A stretch of 64,000 nucleotides of DNA from Biomphalaria glabrata (taxonomy: Eukaryota > Mollusca > Gastropoda > Planorbidae). The DNA lies in the NCBI RefSeq assembly GCF_947242115.1, contig NC_074725.1:20919398-20983397 (forward strand), in the 5' to 3' direction. Of this stretch, positions 52,252-62,914 are shown in pieces (position 1 is the stretch's first letter; every line of letters begins with the position of its first letter). The notes below the pieces were generated by a model. That model was given only the letters and a program-made list of their open reading frames with translations, ran no database searches and was not told where the DNA came from. The position numbers and the translations under genes are program-made.

Positions 52252-55200
52252 ATGGATTCCAGAATTGTACAGTGGAATTGTAGAGGCCTCAAGGCCAATT
52301 ACGAGGAAATGCAGCTACTGATGGACTCTGAGACTCCTGTAGCTGTCTGCTTACAGGAAACATTTCTAAAAGATTGCATCAGCTTCCGAAGCTACCGTGC
52401 TTACACCAAGAATGTTGAGGATGCAGAGAGAGCATCAGGTGGAGTCTGTATCCTTGTGAAGGATAGCATCCCCCATGAGAGGGTAGAACTACAGACCACA
52501 CTACAGGCCGTAGCAGCTAGGATAACCCTTCACAAGGTTATCACTTGCTGCAGCCTGTATCTACCACCAGGCGCTCCATTAAACCGAACAGACATGGAGG
52601 ACCTATTGAAACAACTCCCCCGGCCTTATTTAATCCTTGGGGATTTCAATGCCCATAACACCATGTGGGGATCCAACAATACCAACACAAGAGGTCGTAT
52701 GCTGGAGGATATCTTCCTCCAACATGATTTATGCATACTTAATGATGCATCACCGACCTACTTGCACCCAGGAACTGGATCATTCACATGCATTGACCTC
52801 ACCGTATGCGTCCCCGGACTTCTGGACGATTTTAAATGGTCAGTTAGCAATGATCTACGGGGAAGTGATCACTTCCCAATCATCATTACTAACAATCTCC
52901 CTTCATTGGGACGACCTCAGCGGTGGAAACTGAATAAAGCCGATTGGGAACAATTCCAAAAAAGATGCTTCGAGGATATCACAGAAAATATCCTCCATGA
53001 ACAGAACCCAGCTGATACCTTTGCTAGCAAGCTACTAAGTATAGCCAGGAAAGTTGTACCCCTAACCTCTGCAAATCCAAAACGGCCTTGCAAACCATGG
53101 TTTGATACAGCTTGCAAAAGTGCTATTGGTGATAGGAAAAAACGACTGGCTGCATTTATAAAGAATCCTTCCCAGGAAAACCTAAAGCTATTCAGGATAG
53201 CTAGAGCAAAGGCTAGACAAACCATACGGTCAGCCAAAAGGAATTCCTGGAGAAGTTTTGTCGGCAGTCTGGATACCAAAACTTCTGCTAGAGCGGTTTG
53301 GAAGGCAGTAAGGCGAATCAAAGGGAAAGAATCAAATGCAATAGGGCATTTGAAAAACCAAGGACGAACTGTCACGTCCCCCAGAGAAATAGCTGACTGC
53401 CTTGCATCCTCAATAGCAGAAAAATCATCCACTGCACACTACACGCCAGAGTTCCAAAAAGTCAAAACCAGGGAGGAAAGACACCCCATTGATTTCAGGT
53501 CAGAGAACAATGAAGACTACAACAAACCGTTCTCGCTTGAGGAACTGAGGGAATCGCTGGACAAGTCACATGACACAGCGCCTGGAGAAGACGAAATCCA
53601 TTACCAGTTCCTCAAGCACCTTCCCGAACCCTCATTGGCAGTCCTACTAGGGGTCTATAACTGTGTGTGGCAAACAGGCGCTTTCCCAAACAGCTGGAGG
53701 AAAGCCACAGTTATACCGATACCTAAACCGGGAAGAGACGGCTCTGACCCAGCTAACTATCGACCAATAGCACTAACAAGCTGCATCTGCAAAACCATGG
53801 AAAGAATGATTAACAGTAGGCTGATCTGGTACCTGGAAAGGAATAAAGTGATCTCAAACTACCAGTGCGGATTCCGGCAGGGGCGGACAACAACTGACCA
53901 CCTGGTAAGGCTGGAAGCTTATATTAGAAATGCATTACTCAGAAGAGAACATCTAGTAGCTGTATTCTTCGATATAGAAAAGGCCTATGACACAACCTGG
54001 AAACATGGCATTCTACGTGACCTGGCACTTATGGGGCTTAAGGGACACCTCCCCCGTTTTGTGGAGGAATTCCTGAAAGATCGAAAATTTCAGGTCCGAG
54101 TGGGCAACTCCGCTTCTGACACTCATGACCAGGAAATGGGTGTACCCCAGGGCAGCATTCTGTCAGTCACCCTGTTCAACATTAAAATAAATAGCATCAT
54201 AAATGCGCTGTCCCCTGGCATAGAGTGCTCTTTGTATGTTGATGACTTTGTCATTCTTACTTATGGGAAAAACATGAACACCTTAGAAAGGAAATTACAG
54301 TTATGTTTAAACAAAATTCAGGGTTGGGCAAACTATAATGGTTTCAAATTCTCTGACTCCAAAACAGTTAGTATGCATTTTTGTAATCTAAGGGGGCTCC
54401 ACCCAGACCCTGAACTATTTATACACAAAAAGAAGATCCCTGTCGTGAAAACTACAAAATTTTTAGGCCTCACCTTAGATTCCAAATTTAATTTTCTCCC
54501 CCACATTAAGGAACTTAAGAAGAAATGCCAAAAGTCATTAAACATACTAAGAGTACTCAGCAATACGGACTGGGGAGCTGACAGAGATACCTTGCTGCTG
54601 CTCTATCGGAGTCTAATTCGATCCAAGCTAGACTACGGATCCATAATATATGGAGCAGCAAGGAAGTCGTACCTAAAAATACTGGAACCAATACAAAATG
54701 CTGCCCTGCGTCTCTGTCTTGGCGCGTTTCGTACATCACCTATCCCAAGTCTCCATGTGGAGGCTGGAGAACTCCCCATGGATATAAGAATGAAAAAGCT
54801 TGCAATGCAGTATATAGTCAAGCTAAAATCCAACCCCACAAACCCTGCTTTTGACTCCATATTTAACCCCACAGAGGTAGAATTATACAATCGAAGGCCT
54901 AACGTCATACAGCCGTTGGGCCTTCGAATGAGAGAACCCATCCAAAATTTAACCCCACCCATTGACCAAATCTCTAAAATAGAAACCCCTCAGAATCCTC
55001 CTTGGCTAATGAATAAACCTAAATTAAATTTATCCCTCCTTAATTTCAAAAAAGAAAATACAGACCCAAGCATACTACAAGTCCACTTTAGGGAACTGCA
55101 GGAGAGCTACGGAGATTGTGGCACCATCTACACAGACGGATCCAAAATGGAGGGAAAGGTCGCATGTGCCTGCTCCTTTCGGAACAAAACAATCTCCCGT

Positions 55201-55920
55201 AGACTCCCCGATGGCTGCTCCATCTTTACGGCCGAATTGCACGCAATATTGCTTGCACTTATGGCCGTAAAAGCATCAGAAAGGAGTAAATTTATAATCT
55301 TCTCCGACTCCAAATCTGCATTGCAAGCTTTGGGGCGGATGAAGACTGACATCCCATTGGTACATAAGAGCCTGAAGCTGTTGGACCTAATAACAGCCGA
55401 CCGTAGGGATGTCACCTTCATCTGGGTCCCCTCCCATGTTGGCATTGAGGGAAACGAAGCCGCAGACAGAGAAGCAAAGAGAGCCCTAAATCATGCGGTG
55501 TCAGGAACCCAAATTCCCTACTCGGACCTGAGACAAAGTATTGCCTCTGCCACCTATCGAGAGTGGCAGAACCGATGGGAGGCTGAGACTCACAGTAAAC
55601 TCAGGCAGATTGTGGCGGATGTCAGGTGGCGGCCCACATCTAAGGGTCTGACAAGGCGTGGTAGCACAACCATGTCCAGACTTAGGATTGGCCACACCTA
55701 CATCACGCACTCTTTTGTACTGAAGAGAGAGGAGCCCCCACTTTGCGAGTACTGTGACTCTCGCCTCACCGTGGAACATATCCTCGTTGATTGCCCCAGA
55801 TACCAGGATGTCAGGGCGAAACATTTTAGAGCCACTAATCTAAAAACACTATTTAATAATGTCGACCCTGGGAAGGTACTGGGCTTTATTCGGGAAGTGG
55901 GGCTATCTACGAAGATCTGA
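52252..55920 (+). CDS. LINE ORF2: APE endonuclease, reverse transcriptase, RNase H
   Basis: 1222 aa, unbroken. Endonuclease (1-225): VQWNCRGLKA, CLQETFL, ILGDFNAHNTMWGS near 129 and RGSDHFPI near 204, all catalytic positions present. Reverse transcriptase (about 440-770): NYRPIALTS near 502, GFRQGRTTTDHL, FFDIEKAYD, MGVPQGSILSVTLFNIKIN and YVDD near 661 (YVDD rather than FADD). RNase H (about 955-1085): TIYTDGSK, FTAELHAI, IFSDSKSALQAL and WVPSHVGIEGNEAADREA, so the D-E-D-D quartet is complete. C-terminal CEYCDSRLTVEHILVDC (CX2CX7HX4C) near 1164. Products would nick target DNA and copy the LINE RNA at the nick. Everything needed looks intact. Confidence 0.93.
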   Translation: MDSRIVQWNCRGLKANYEEMQLLMDSETPVAVCLQETFLKDCISFRSYRAYTKNVEDAERASGGVCILVKDSIPHERVELQTTLQAVAARITLHKVITCCSLYLPPGAPLNRTDMEDLLKQLPRPYLILGDFNAHNTMWGSNNTNTRGRMLEDIFLQHDLCILNDASPTYLHPGTGSFTCIDLTVCVPGLLDDFKWSVSNDLRGSDHFPIIITNNLPSLGRPQRWKLNKADWEQFQKRCFEDITENILHEQNPADTFASKLLSIARKVVPLTSANPKRPCKPWFDTACKSAIGDRKKRLAAFIKNPSQENLKLFRIARAKARQTIRSAKRNSWRSFVGSLDTKTSARAVWKAVRRIKGKESNAIGHLKNQGRTVTSPREIADCLASSIAEKSSTAHYTPEFQKVKTREERHPIDFRSENNEDYNKPFSLEELRESLDKSHDTAPGEDEIHYQFLKHLPEPSLAVLLGVYNCVWQTGAFPNSWRKATVIPIPKPGRDGSDPANYRPIALTSCICKTMERMINSRLIWYLERNKVISNYQCGFRQGRTTTDHLVRLEAYIRNALLRREHLVAVFFDIEKAYDTTWKHGILRDLALMGLKGHLPRFVEEFLKDRKFQVRVGNSASDTHDQEMGVPQGSILSVTLFNIKINSIINALSPGIECSLYVDDFVILTYGKNMNTLERKLQLCLNKIQGWANYNGFKFSDSKTVSMHFCNLRGLHPDPELFIHKKKIPVVKTTKFLGLTLDSKFNFLPHIKELKKKCQKSLNILRVLSNTDWGADRDTLLLLYRSLIRSKLDYGSIIYGAARKSYLKILEPIQNAALRLCLGAFRTSPIPSLHVEAGELPMDIRMKKLAMQYIVKLKSNPTNPAFDSIFNPTEVELYNRRPNVIQPLGLRMREPIQNLTPPIDQISKIETPQNPPWLMNKPKLNLSLLNFKKENTDPSILQVHFRELQESYGDCGTIYTDGSKMEGKVACACSFRNKTISRRLPDGCSIFTAELHAILLALMAVKASERSKFIIFSDSKSALQALGRMKTDIPLVHKSLKLLDLITADRRDVTFIWVPSHVGIEGNEAADREAKRALNHAVSGTQIPYSDLRQSIASATYREWQNRWEAETHSKLRQIVADVRWRPTSKGLTRRGSTTMSRLRIGHTYITHSFVLKREEPPLCEYCDSRLTVEHILVDCPRYQDVRAKHFRATNLKTLFNNVDPGKVLGFIREVGLSTKI

Positions 55921-56143
55921 TTTCTGAATTTGTGAACATGCACTATTTACATTAGATTTTTACCAAATATTTAAATTTTTACTACCTTTACTATTTTAAC
56001 TGTGAATGGACCTTAATTTTAATTATATGACTGTATAGAATCTGGCCCTTGTTGTTTAGAGAGAGAGTAGTCCTTAAGGGACTGCAGGCACGACATGGCC
56101 TAAATTGTGCCGATGTGCCTCAAATCAACAATCAATCAATCAA

Positions 56144-56156
56144 TCACAAGTATTGA
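56144..56156 (+). repeat. Target-site duplication of the I-clade LINE, right copy
   Basis: TCACAAGTATTGA, identical to 50285-50297. Confidence 0.9.
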
Positions 56157-56219
56157 CTTTTCGAAATGCCTGGCCCTAAGGAAGGTTGATTTTAATTGTG
56201 GATTTTCTATTGCAATACT

Positions 56220-56345
56220 TCCACGATTCCTCCTGCCAGCTTGCAAACTCTTTATGGAAACTGGAAGCTGGATACGTGGACACGGATCTCGAAAACGGTT
56301 GTCAAGATTTTCATATCTTTGAGCAATAAATACTAGCTGGAAAAC
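56220..56345 (-). repeat. Repeat R4, copy 3
   Basis: 'Acgtggacacggatctcgaa' and 'aaacggttgtcaagattttc' parallel 61115-61160; 'tactagctggaaaactgcgg' parallels the 'gcta...gaaaact' blocks of copies 1 and 2. Confidence 0.5.
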
Positions 56346-56534
56346 TGCGGTTTAGATTTGATTTCGGAAATATAATTATTTAATATGTAAATTTTATATG
56401 TAGTTTTTGGACATTCTATATCTGAACCCTGATGAACCAAAGTAAAAGCAAAAAAAAAAATTTGTTGAGGAGCCTTCAATTAACACAAAACAAGCTATTT
56501 TAAAATGTCAATTGATTTTCGTTTTTTTTTTTAA

Positions 56535-56790
56535 AGTTTATATTAACTCAGTGTCTGTCTGCCTGGTCAAATGTTTGAACACGCTATTTCTCCCACATCT
56601 CGGATCAGACTGAAATTTAGTTCAATTTTTTATTTTATCTGTCAACACATGAATTAAAGAAAACAACAACAAGCTATTAGTTAATTAACAATTGGAAATT
56701 AATAATGTTGTTTGGTATCTCGAACAAGGGAAAGAAATTGTACTTGACTGAAGTTGTGGTATAAGCTAAATTAGTCCCTTTATAGATCGT
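56535..56790 (+). repeat. Copy of the (CTGT) repeat family of 4.4 kb
   Basis: 'Gtgtctgtctgcctgg', 'cccacatctcggatcagact' and 'gtcaacacatgaattaaa' follow the order of the 4449-4560 copy. Confidence 0.6.
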
Positions 56791-57063
56791 CGTCTGAGTC
56801 TTAGTGAGCGCAAACCTGAAAAATAAGACGAGACTATCCAAACAATAGATAACTATATAATCTTTCATGTTCATAAGCTCTTCACTATCAGAGTGGTTAG
56901 CGTGTTGTCTTGAAAAGACAGAGATTGAGCCATTCAGGTTGTTCTTTTTTTATTTTTTAAAGGCTTTTTCTTTATTGTTTGTCTAAATATATTACACATT
57001 TAATTACACAACTGATCCAAACTAATGATACAACTATGCTTATTATAAGCTTTTTTTTTAAAG

Positions 57064-57067
<4 letters not shown>

Positions 57068-57116
<49 letters not shown>

Positions 57117-57120
57117 TTTG
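57068..57120 (+). repeat. (AT)n microsatellite and T-run
   Basis: About 20 AT units followed by 11 T. Confidence 0.95.
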
Positions 57121-57124
57121 ATGA

Positions 57125-59245
57125 AGGTCTTGTTAACCAAACGTCCCATTGTTTGACTTATTTCTAGTAGAGTTCTCAATATGTATGTCCTTTGTATTTT
57201 TTTTAAAAGCTGAACCCATTTCCTAATTGTATGACAGGTCATATTTGGCTCCTTAGATATGATATAACCTTGTGATTTTTCAAAATATGGAACATCAAGT
57301 CGGCCAAGTACTTGTCAATTTTTTAAACAAATGAACTATACCAGGCATTCAGGGTATTTCACTCGAGGAGAAAGTACCTTCTATCTCGAGATAACGATTT
57401 CCGCGCCACACATAACGTATTGTACAATCGTATACGTCTTAACTTGTCAACGATACCTGTGTCCAAAACATTCACTGAATAAGAAAAATCAGAAAATACT
57501 TTTGAAAAAAAAAAGCTTATATTGAGTCTAATAGTATCATTGAGTTTGGATCAGTCATACCATTGACCTAGACATAGTAAGAGGGAATTGTAAATATAAG
57601 AATTCAATGTGTAAACTTTAAATATCTACAGAGGTGGCGCTGCTGTGGTAATTAATATCCATCCTTTGAAATCACAAAGTTTGCTTTTTTTTTTTATTTA
57701 GTTGTCGTTCTTTAATTCCTAGTGTGAATATATATTCAGTGATATTTAATTGTACATATACCATGTTATCAAAATTAATTACTCTGGTATTAATCCCAAC
57801 GATAGCATTGGAAACATTAATGTAAAATTCTCCCAAAAATCCCGCAGAGAATGGGAGCTAGTGAGGTGCTTTAACCACTCCTCCCTGTGGTATAGGCTTC
57901 ATTATAGCAAAGTGCATGACGGGTCAAGGTCCAGTTGGCTCGTTGTTCGCTGTATTCAAACCACACTTCGACTCAAGGTTCCCCAAGCTGTGTCTAGGAC
58001 GAGCCAACCGTGTCTAATATTCTTTTGAACTGCGCCGAAATCGATGATCTCCGTTTCAACAGCTGTAGGAAGCCACATGTCCTTGATCTGTCTGGCCACT
58101 TGCATAACCGAAAATCAGCAGAGTTTATATCCATGGGGTTTTGCAAGAGAGGCTTTGATCTTCTGAAGCTCTCACTTAAATGGAGTTCGATTATGCATAC
58201 TTTAGATATCTTTAAAGACGTATATTTCTTTTCTCTGACACCATTGAATTTAACAACCTAGATTCTTACCTTGGCTGTTACACTTTAAATGACATCTATA
58301 ATTATGATTATCTTCTAACACAATTCACTATTTCAATTCACAATTATGCTAAATTGACAGTCCACAACTATCAATGATAAACTTGAAATTCTGCACATAT
58401 ATTTTTGAATAATAAAATACCCTTTCATATGAGATAAAAGATGTATGAACATTCACGTATATATTCCAATACTTATTTTTAAATATACTTTCACACACTA
58501 CTCAGATGTCAATAGATTCCAAGTCTATAATATCTCACTAAATACACAGAACCTCTTTGGCCATTAGTATGCGTCGGCTAACACTTACTACTCTCTAAAC
58601 TGACTCCCTGATAATCCATGTTAATGACCCTCTGTTTTGAAATATTCATTATCAACGCTACCTACCTAATTGTTAAACTAATTTAATTTGAGTGATGCCC
58701 CTTTGTTTCACTTAACGTACCAAATGTTTATAGTCCAGTGCACTAGGTTACAATGATGATTTACGAGTCATTGCTTCCCAAGCTGTGTCCACCTTCCCCA
58801 ACCCTCCTCTTTCTCCGGCCGGACTAGTTGATTGATCTTATTATCTCATGTCTACCAGGCGCGTGGACAATTCTAACCAAAACTGTCTTCAGAAAGATAA
58901 AACGAAGAAATTTAAGACACGAAACGAATTTTCTTTCTAGAATTGTAAATGTGAATGTAAGTGTCAGTCGTATGACTCAACGAAAAGTAAATATTTAATG
59001 TCATGTTTCGTTTTTAAAGTTCAGTCAGTCATTTTTAAATTTACAAACACAAGATATGTGACACCGATTCATATTATTACATCCAGCAGGTATCATACGC
59101 CATGCCAATATTGTAGTAACTTGTCTAGTTACATGAATTGCTGTTATAAGTTGACAGGGAAAAAAAAAAAGTTTATTTCCACTGCAATTTATATGTTATT
59201 AAAGTGCACACTTTGGATAAATGCTGACTGCACAACATCCTCTGT
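57125..59245. other. Intergenic; one higher-GC patch without a defensible gene
   Basis: 57835-58100 is less AT-rich and has two overlapping frames of 92 and 83 codons, but I find no family signature or splice context. The word 'ccaagctgtgtc' recurs at 57986 and 58789. The remainder is AT-rich. Confidence 0.4.
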
Positions 59246-59249
59246 AGAT

Positions 59250-59400
59250 CATCCAGCTGTCAGGTCGTGCGGTATGCTTGCGCTGGACTATCGTTCTACC
59301 GTCTCTATGGTTCTAGGCTCATTACCTATCCACTGCCATCCCACGTCGTGATGCTGGAGTCTTGTGCTATGATGTAGGTTCCACCCATCCAGTTCCCACG
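59250..59400 (+). mobile_element. SINE family II, diverged
   Basis: Head 'ctgtcaggtcgtgcggta' then 'ttgcgctggactatcgttc', 'tggttctaggctcattacc' and 'actgccatcccacgtcgtg'. Confidence 0.65.
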
Positions 59401-59404
59401 AAGG

Positions 59405-59995
59405 TACGAGATGAATAGAAATATTGTAAAAAGAACTCAAATCGACACCCGCCTGTCAAAGACCTTGCCTGTGTTGGTTATAGCAAAATGAGTAAGTTAC
59501 AGCTGGGTCTCCTTAGACACGTGATATACCGTGTTTATACTTGATCTCTGAACTCGAAGACAACGCTGTGATAATTGACGTGTATTTAAAAGGTGATCGT
59601 CTAAAGATGTTGGCATACAATTTCATGGCTTAAGTTTCTGTTTGATGTTTATACTTGTAAAACAGAAAGAGAGCTAAACTCTATCATTTGGCCTCCTATC
59701 TCCCCCTACATATTGAAATCTCATGTTGATTTGCGCAAAATAAATGTGTATTGCAATATCACCATTAACTCGTACCCTCGAAACAAGCGTGTGAAACTAC
59801 ACATTTACTGTACTTTATTTGATGAGTCTTTTACCCAAGATCTGTGCATTTTATTATTTTTTTTTTTGCACTAGCTTATTTCAAGTACCCGGCATTTTTC
59901 AGTACACAATTTAAAACACACACAGAAATAATTGTAGAAATAAAAATTGTAGTGATTTTTTAAAATTTAATAATTTTTAAAAGGTGTTACTGTAA
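59405..59995. other. Intergenic, no gene seen
   Basis: AT-rich spacer. Confidence 0.4.
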
Positions 59996-59997
59996 TC

Positions 59998-60092
59998 AAT
60001 TGTGAATATTCGTTTTGTTATGAATCTCACTGTCTATATCTTGTCTGTTCTAGTTTTTTAATGTCTCCTTGAGTTAAGGGGGGTCGTGATTT
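59998..60092 (-). mobile_element. LINE family A, short internal fragment
   Basis: Minus strand 'aaaaaactagaacagacaag' region reads TQGDIKKLEQT, matching STQENIKKLEQTQNRVVRF at about 12050. Confidence 0.55.
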
Positions 60093-60192
60093 CTCCTCAT
60101 TTTTAAACCTGATTTCTCCTAGCTGCCCTTGTGAGACATTAGTCCATAATAATGCTAAGCTTATCAATGTAACAACAATTCATTATAATTAC

Positions 60193-60198
60193 TTTATT
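60193..60198 (-). promoter_or_regulatory. Candidate polyadenylation signal of cluster gene 5
   Basis: AATAAA on the minus strand, 38 nt after the stop of the 100-aa gene. Confidence 0.55.
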
Positions 60199-60235
60199 GA
60201 CTCTCACTGTGTTCATATCTAGCCAACATTTGGCA

Positions 60236-60538
60236 TTAATTTATAAAATGTGATATTGTGGGCCGGGGAGTGCAAAGCATGCTAACATTTTGACACATCA
60301 GCCTGTATAGAATATCGTAGTCCGACTGCGCGCAGCCCATTTTGAACATATCCCCCTGGTTGGCTATCAGGGAGTCGCAGGTCACCGCTGCCAGATTGGC
60401 GATATGCTGACAAAAGTACCCTTGCACGTGGGCATCGATGACGCAGCGTAGGTTCTCCATCTGTTGTATAAAGTTCTGCTGGGAGGGCCGGACAGACAAG
60501 GCGACGAGGAAAACAAGAACAGCACTGCGGACGATCAT
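60236..60538 (-). CDS. Small secreted six-Cys protein (cluster gene 5)
   Basis: 100 aa from the ATG at 60538; the frame extends upstream to a TTG, but only the ATG gives a signal peptide (MIVRSAVLVFLVALSV). Mature domain: Cys at 32, 43, 54, 69, 82 and 89, so C-x10-C-x10-C-x14-C-x12-C-x6-C. It differs from cluster gene 4 only by a second loop seven residues shorter. AQSDYDILYRLMC shows the family's S-D-Y signature. Pairwise identity to the 101-aa protein is low apart from Cys, CVID/CIIE and DY.IL, so the family evolves fast or is old. An AATAAA lies 38 nt downstream. Soluble extracellular protein, role unknown. Confidence 0.72.
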   Translation of the reverse strand: MIVRSAVLVFLVALSVRPSQQNFIQQMENLRCVIDAHVQGYFCQHIANLAAVTCDSLIANQGDMFKMGCAQSDYDILYRLMCQNVSMLCTPRPTISHFIN

Positions 60539-60562
60539 ATCCTTGTGTTCAGCGGACACTGA

Positions 60563-60564
60563 CT
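60563..60564 (-). promoter_or_regulatory. Candidate 3' splice site upstream of cluster gene 5
   Basis: Minus-strand 'tttgttttaaacctccag' ends 24 nt before the ATG. Confidence 0.45.
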
Positions 60565-60711
60565 GGAGGTTTAAAACAAACAAAAGATAAAAGTCTGATT
60601 AAAAATTAAAATATAAGTTTAAAACAAATTACGATATAGTCGCTACAATTTTATACGTAATTGAAATATTGAAATATGCTAGAACAAATGTGTACAAATG
60701 CTCCTTCTTCT

Positions 60712-60880
60712 CTAGTGCTATTACAGCATAGAATGGTTACTTCATCCAGCCCGGAAGACCAGTGACTTAGTTGATTTTAAGTCATTGGTTAACATGCATG
60801 ACTAGATGCATGTCGCGTAGGACGTAATCATCTTCTTTTTTGAAGTAACGTCTGTATTTTATAAGATAAGATAAGGCCAT
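60712..60880 (+). mobile_element. LINE family A, 3' end with (AAGAT)n tail
   Basis: Encodes DLVDFKSLVNMHD at the end of ORF2, as at 11691, then the 3' UTR block 'ttgaagtaacgtctgtattt' and a tail ATAAGATAAGATAAG. It gives the family's true 3' end. Confidence 0.75.
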
Positions 60881-60884
60881 GAAT

Positions 60885-61105
60885 CTAAAACAAAAAGCAA
60901 AAAAAAAAAAAAACGGATAATTCTAGAAAAACACTTTAAAGTAGTAATTTTAAAAAAATACGATCATTTGTTCTAACTGTTCCGGAAGTTGCTTTAAACT
61001 CTTTCGTTTTACATTTTTTAAAAGCTCCTCCTGTTTCCAAAAGCAGGACTACGAAGCGTATGTCGTTTATTATTATTTTTATTACTTACAATACCTCCAT
61101 TCCAT
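60885..61105. other. A-rich intergenic DNA
   Basis: A-run at 60899-60914; nothing else seen. Confidence 0.4.
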
Positions 61106-61109
61106 TTGT

Positions 61110-61245
61110 AACCTGGGCATGTGGACATGGATCTCAAAAACGGCTTTAATAATTTTCCTAGAAAAAGGACAGCTGTTGTATATTGTTGGGAAAAGAATGA
61201 CTAGCTCGTTGGCCTCACTGGTAAATTTCTAGTCTGACCTTTATA
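61110..61245 (-). repeat. Repeat R4, copy 4
   Basis: 'Gtggacatggatctcaaaaa' and 'cggctttaataattttccta', then 'gggaaaagaatgactagctc', match the other R4 copies in order. Confidence 0.6.
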
Positions 61246-61599
61246 ATTTTTTTTTCAAAGTTGAAAAAGAAACAAAATTTAAATTTGCTTGAGAACGAGA
61301 ACATGTTTATCTCTAACGGAACTATATCTCTTCGGGTATTTCCGTACTCCTTTGAAGAGTTTAATAGATTAAAGGCTTAGCATTGAAATATAAAGTGTAG
61401 TAGATCTATACATTGACTTAAACCAGTATTCTTTCACGGGAGAAGAAAGGAGGGGGGGTGTGTGGTCATATTTACAAGACATGCTGTAAAATGCTTTAAA
61501 ATGGACATTAGTATTGGAGGCGAACAACAAGGGGAAGTGTTGGACAATTGAAATACTTCAGAGCTATTGTTTCAAACACCGGAGCAAACCTGTAAGGCA

Positions 61600-62125
61600 G
61601 CACTTGTGAAGCTTAAGACAATTTGAAAGACCAAGGCATAACGCTCCTTATTCAAGGCAGGCTGATGCGCGTCTGGTCATGACGATATGCTTTCAAATCT
61701 TGGACGCTAACTGAAAAATTTGAGAGGAGAATCCTAGCCATGGAATCGAGATGCTATAGAATAAAGAGTATAGAAATATTGTAGGTAGTACCTGCAAAGA
61801 CCACATCACAAAAAAGGAAGCTCGAAACAGGATTATAATGGCAATGGAAGCCCACGATGACCTGCTTACCACTAGTCAGAAAACGCTTAATTAAGCTTAA
61901 TGAGCATATCCAGGTTATTAAGGCTCGCAAAGTCCTTCTTATGGTCTACAAGGAACATTACCAGGGAAGAGACAGAAGGAGAAATCGATGGGAAGGACAC
62001 ATTGGAGACTACGGGCCTAAAATTGAAATAGATCTTAGTCAAGGTGACAGAGAGAGAGGAATAAAGTAAAAAATTCTTGAGTGGAGCCCCCAACGGTCCA
62101 AAAAGACTAAGGGATGGGTAAAGAT
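61600..62125 (+). mobile_element. RTE-like LINE remnant, heavily decayed
   Basis: Frames read in pieces SRLMRVWS, FKSWTLTEKFERRILAMESR and CYRIKSIEIL, then AMEAHDDLLTT. After an unrelated-looking join come HYQGRDRRRNRWEGHIGDY and an R1-like 'ccccaacggtcca' end. 'SWTLTxxxERRIxAMExRC' is a well-known post-RT motif of RTE-like LINEs. Many stops and shifts, so an old copy. Confidence 0.7.
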
Positions 62126-62129
62126 GACG

Positions 62130-62905
62130 TTAATTAAACATTGAGGTAGCAACAATAAGCCTCAACGGCCTTAAAAATCGGTGCCCGCATTCGCAACCAA
62201 ACTAAGGGTACGGATGTCTCCCGTAATTAGTACAATTTAAAATCTGTAGAGGTCCTCGTGCTAAATACACACAATTTATCTTGTAAGTCTTAGTTCAATC
62301 TATGCAATTGTTCAGCAAGATTGACTTTCGAGGAAATGGCATAAGTACTTGTCCGTCAAATAGTATAAAGCATCCTGTGTTATTTTGACCTAGTATTTTT
62401 TTTAAAGTTTGAAGATACATTTATCTATGTTTACAGTAACAGATTTGAAACAAAAAAGTAACGAAACAAAGTAATGTTAAAAAAGGAATGGTGAAATATT
62501 ACATTACTCACCGATACGCTTATAGAAGTTTTGTACAGTAAGAGCTGCAATGTTATTTGTTCACTTTAATTATATTTATTGTTCACTTACTTTTCGTAGA
62601 TTAGGTACTAAAGTTGTATCTCTTTCAGCTGACTAATCATTTGATCTAGTTGAGTCAGCCATACATGTGTTCACCAGTACTTTCACTTTAAATAGGTAAA
62701 GAATGAAAGGCAAAAAAAGAAACAAAGAAGAAATGGAACTATTTTTGGAAAGATTAACTGGTGACACTTTCAAAGCACACACACATACACTCACGCAACA
62801 TTATAAAAACAATTTTTTTATAAAATAAAATTGAATTGTCTAAGATTAACAAATTATAAATAGAATGTGTTACTTTTTTTTTAAATCTATGTTTAAAGGA
62901 ATCTC
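62130..62905. other. Intergenic, no gene seen
   Basis: AT-rich spacer up to the tandem array. Confidence 0.45.
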
Positions 62906-62914
62906 ACAACGAAT

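Larger units (their letters stand above)
50298..56143 (+). mobile_element. Full-length I-clade LINE (Nimbus-like), apparently intact
   Basis: 5846 bp between exact 13-bp target duplications. It has a 5' UTR of about 550 bp, ORF1 (gag-like, three zinc knuckles), ORF2 (endonuclease, RT, RNase H, CCHC tail), a 3' UTR and a tail of ATCA repeats (56128-56143). RNase H after the RT plus an APE-type endonuclease is the signature of the I clade, to which Nimbus of Biomphalaria glabrata belongs. No stop or frameshift breaks either ORF, and the duplication is perfect, so it inserted recently and may be competent. The base composition is clearly less AT-rich than its surroundings. Confidence 0.92.

Noticed and set aside
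57750-58261. Two overlapping frames in a higher-GC patch, considered as a gene or LINE piece
   Set aside because: No family motif, and no start or splice context that joins them.
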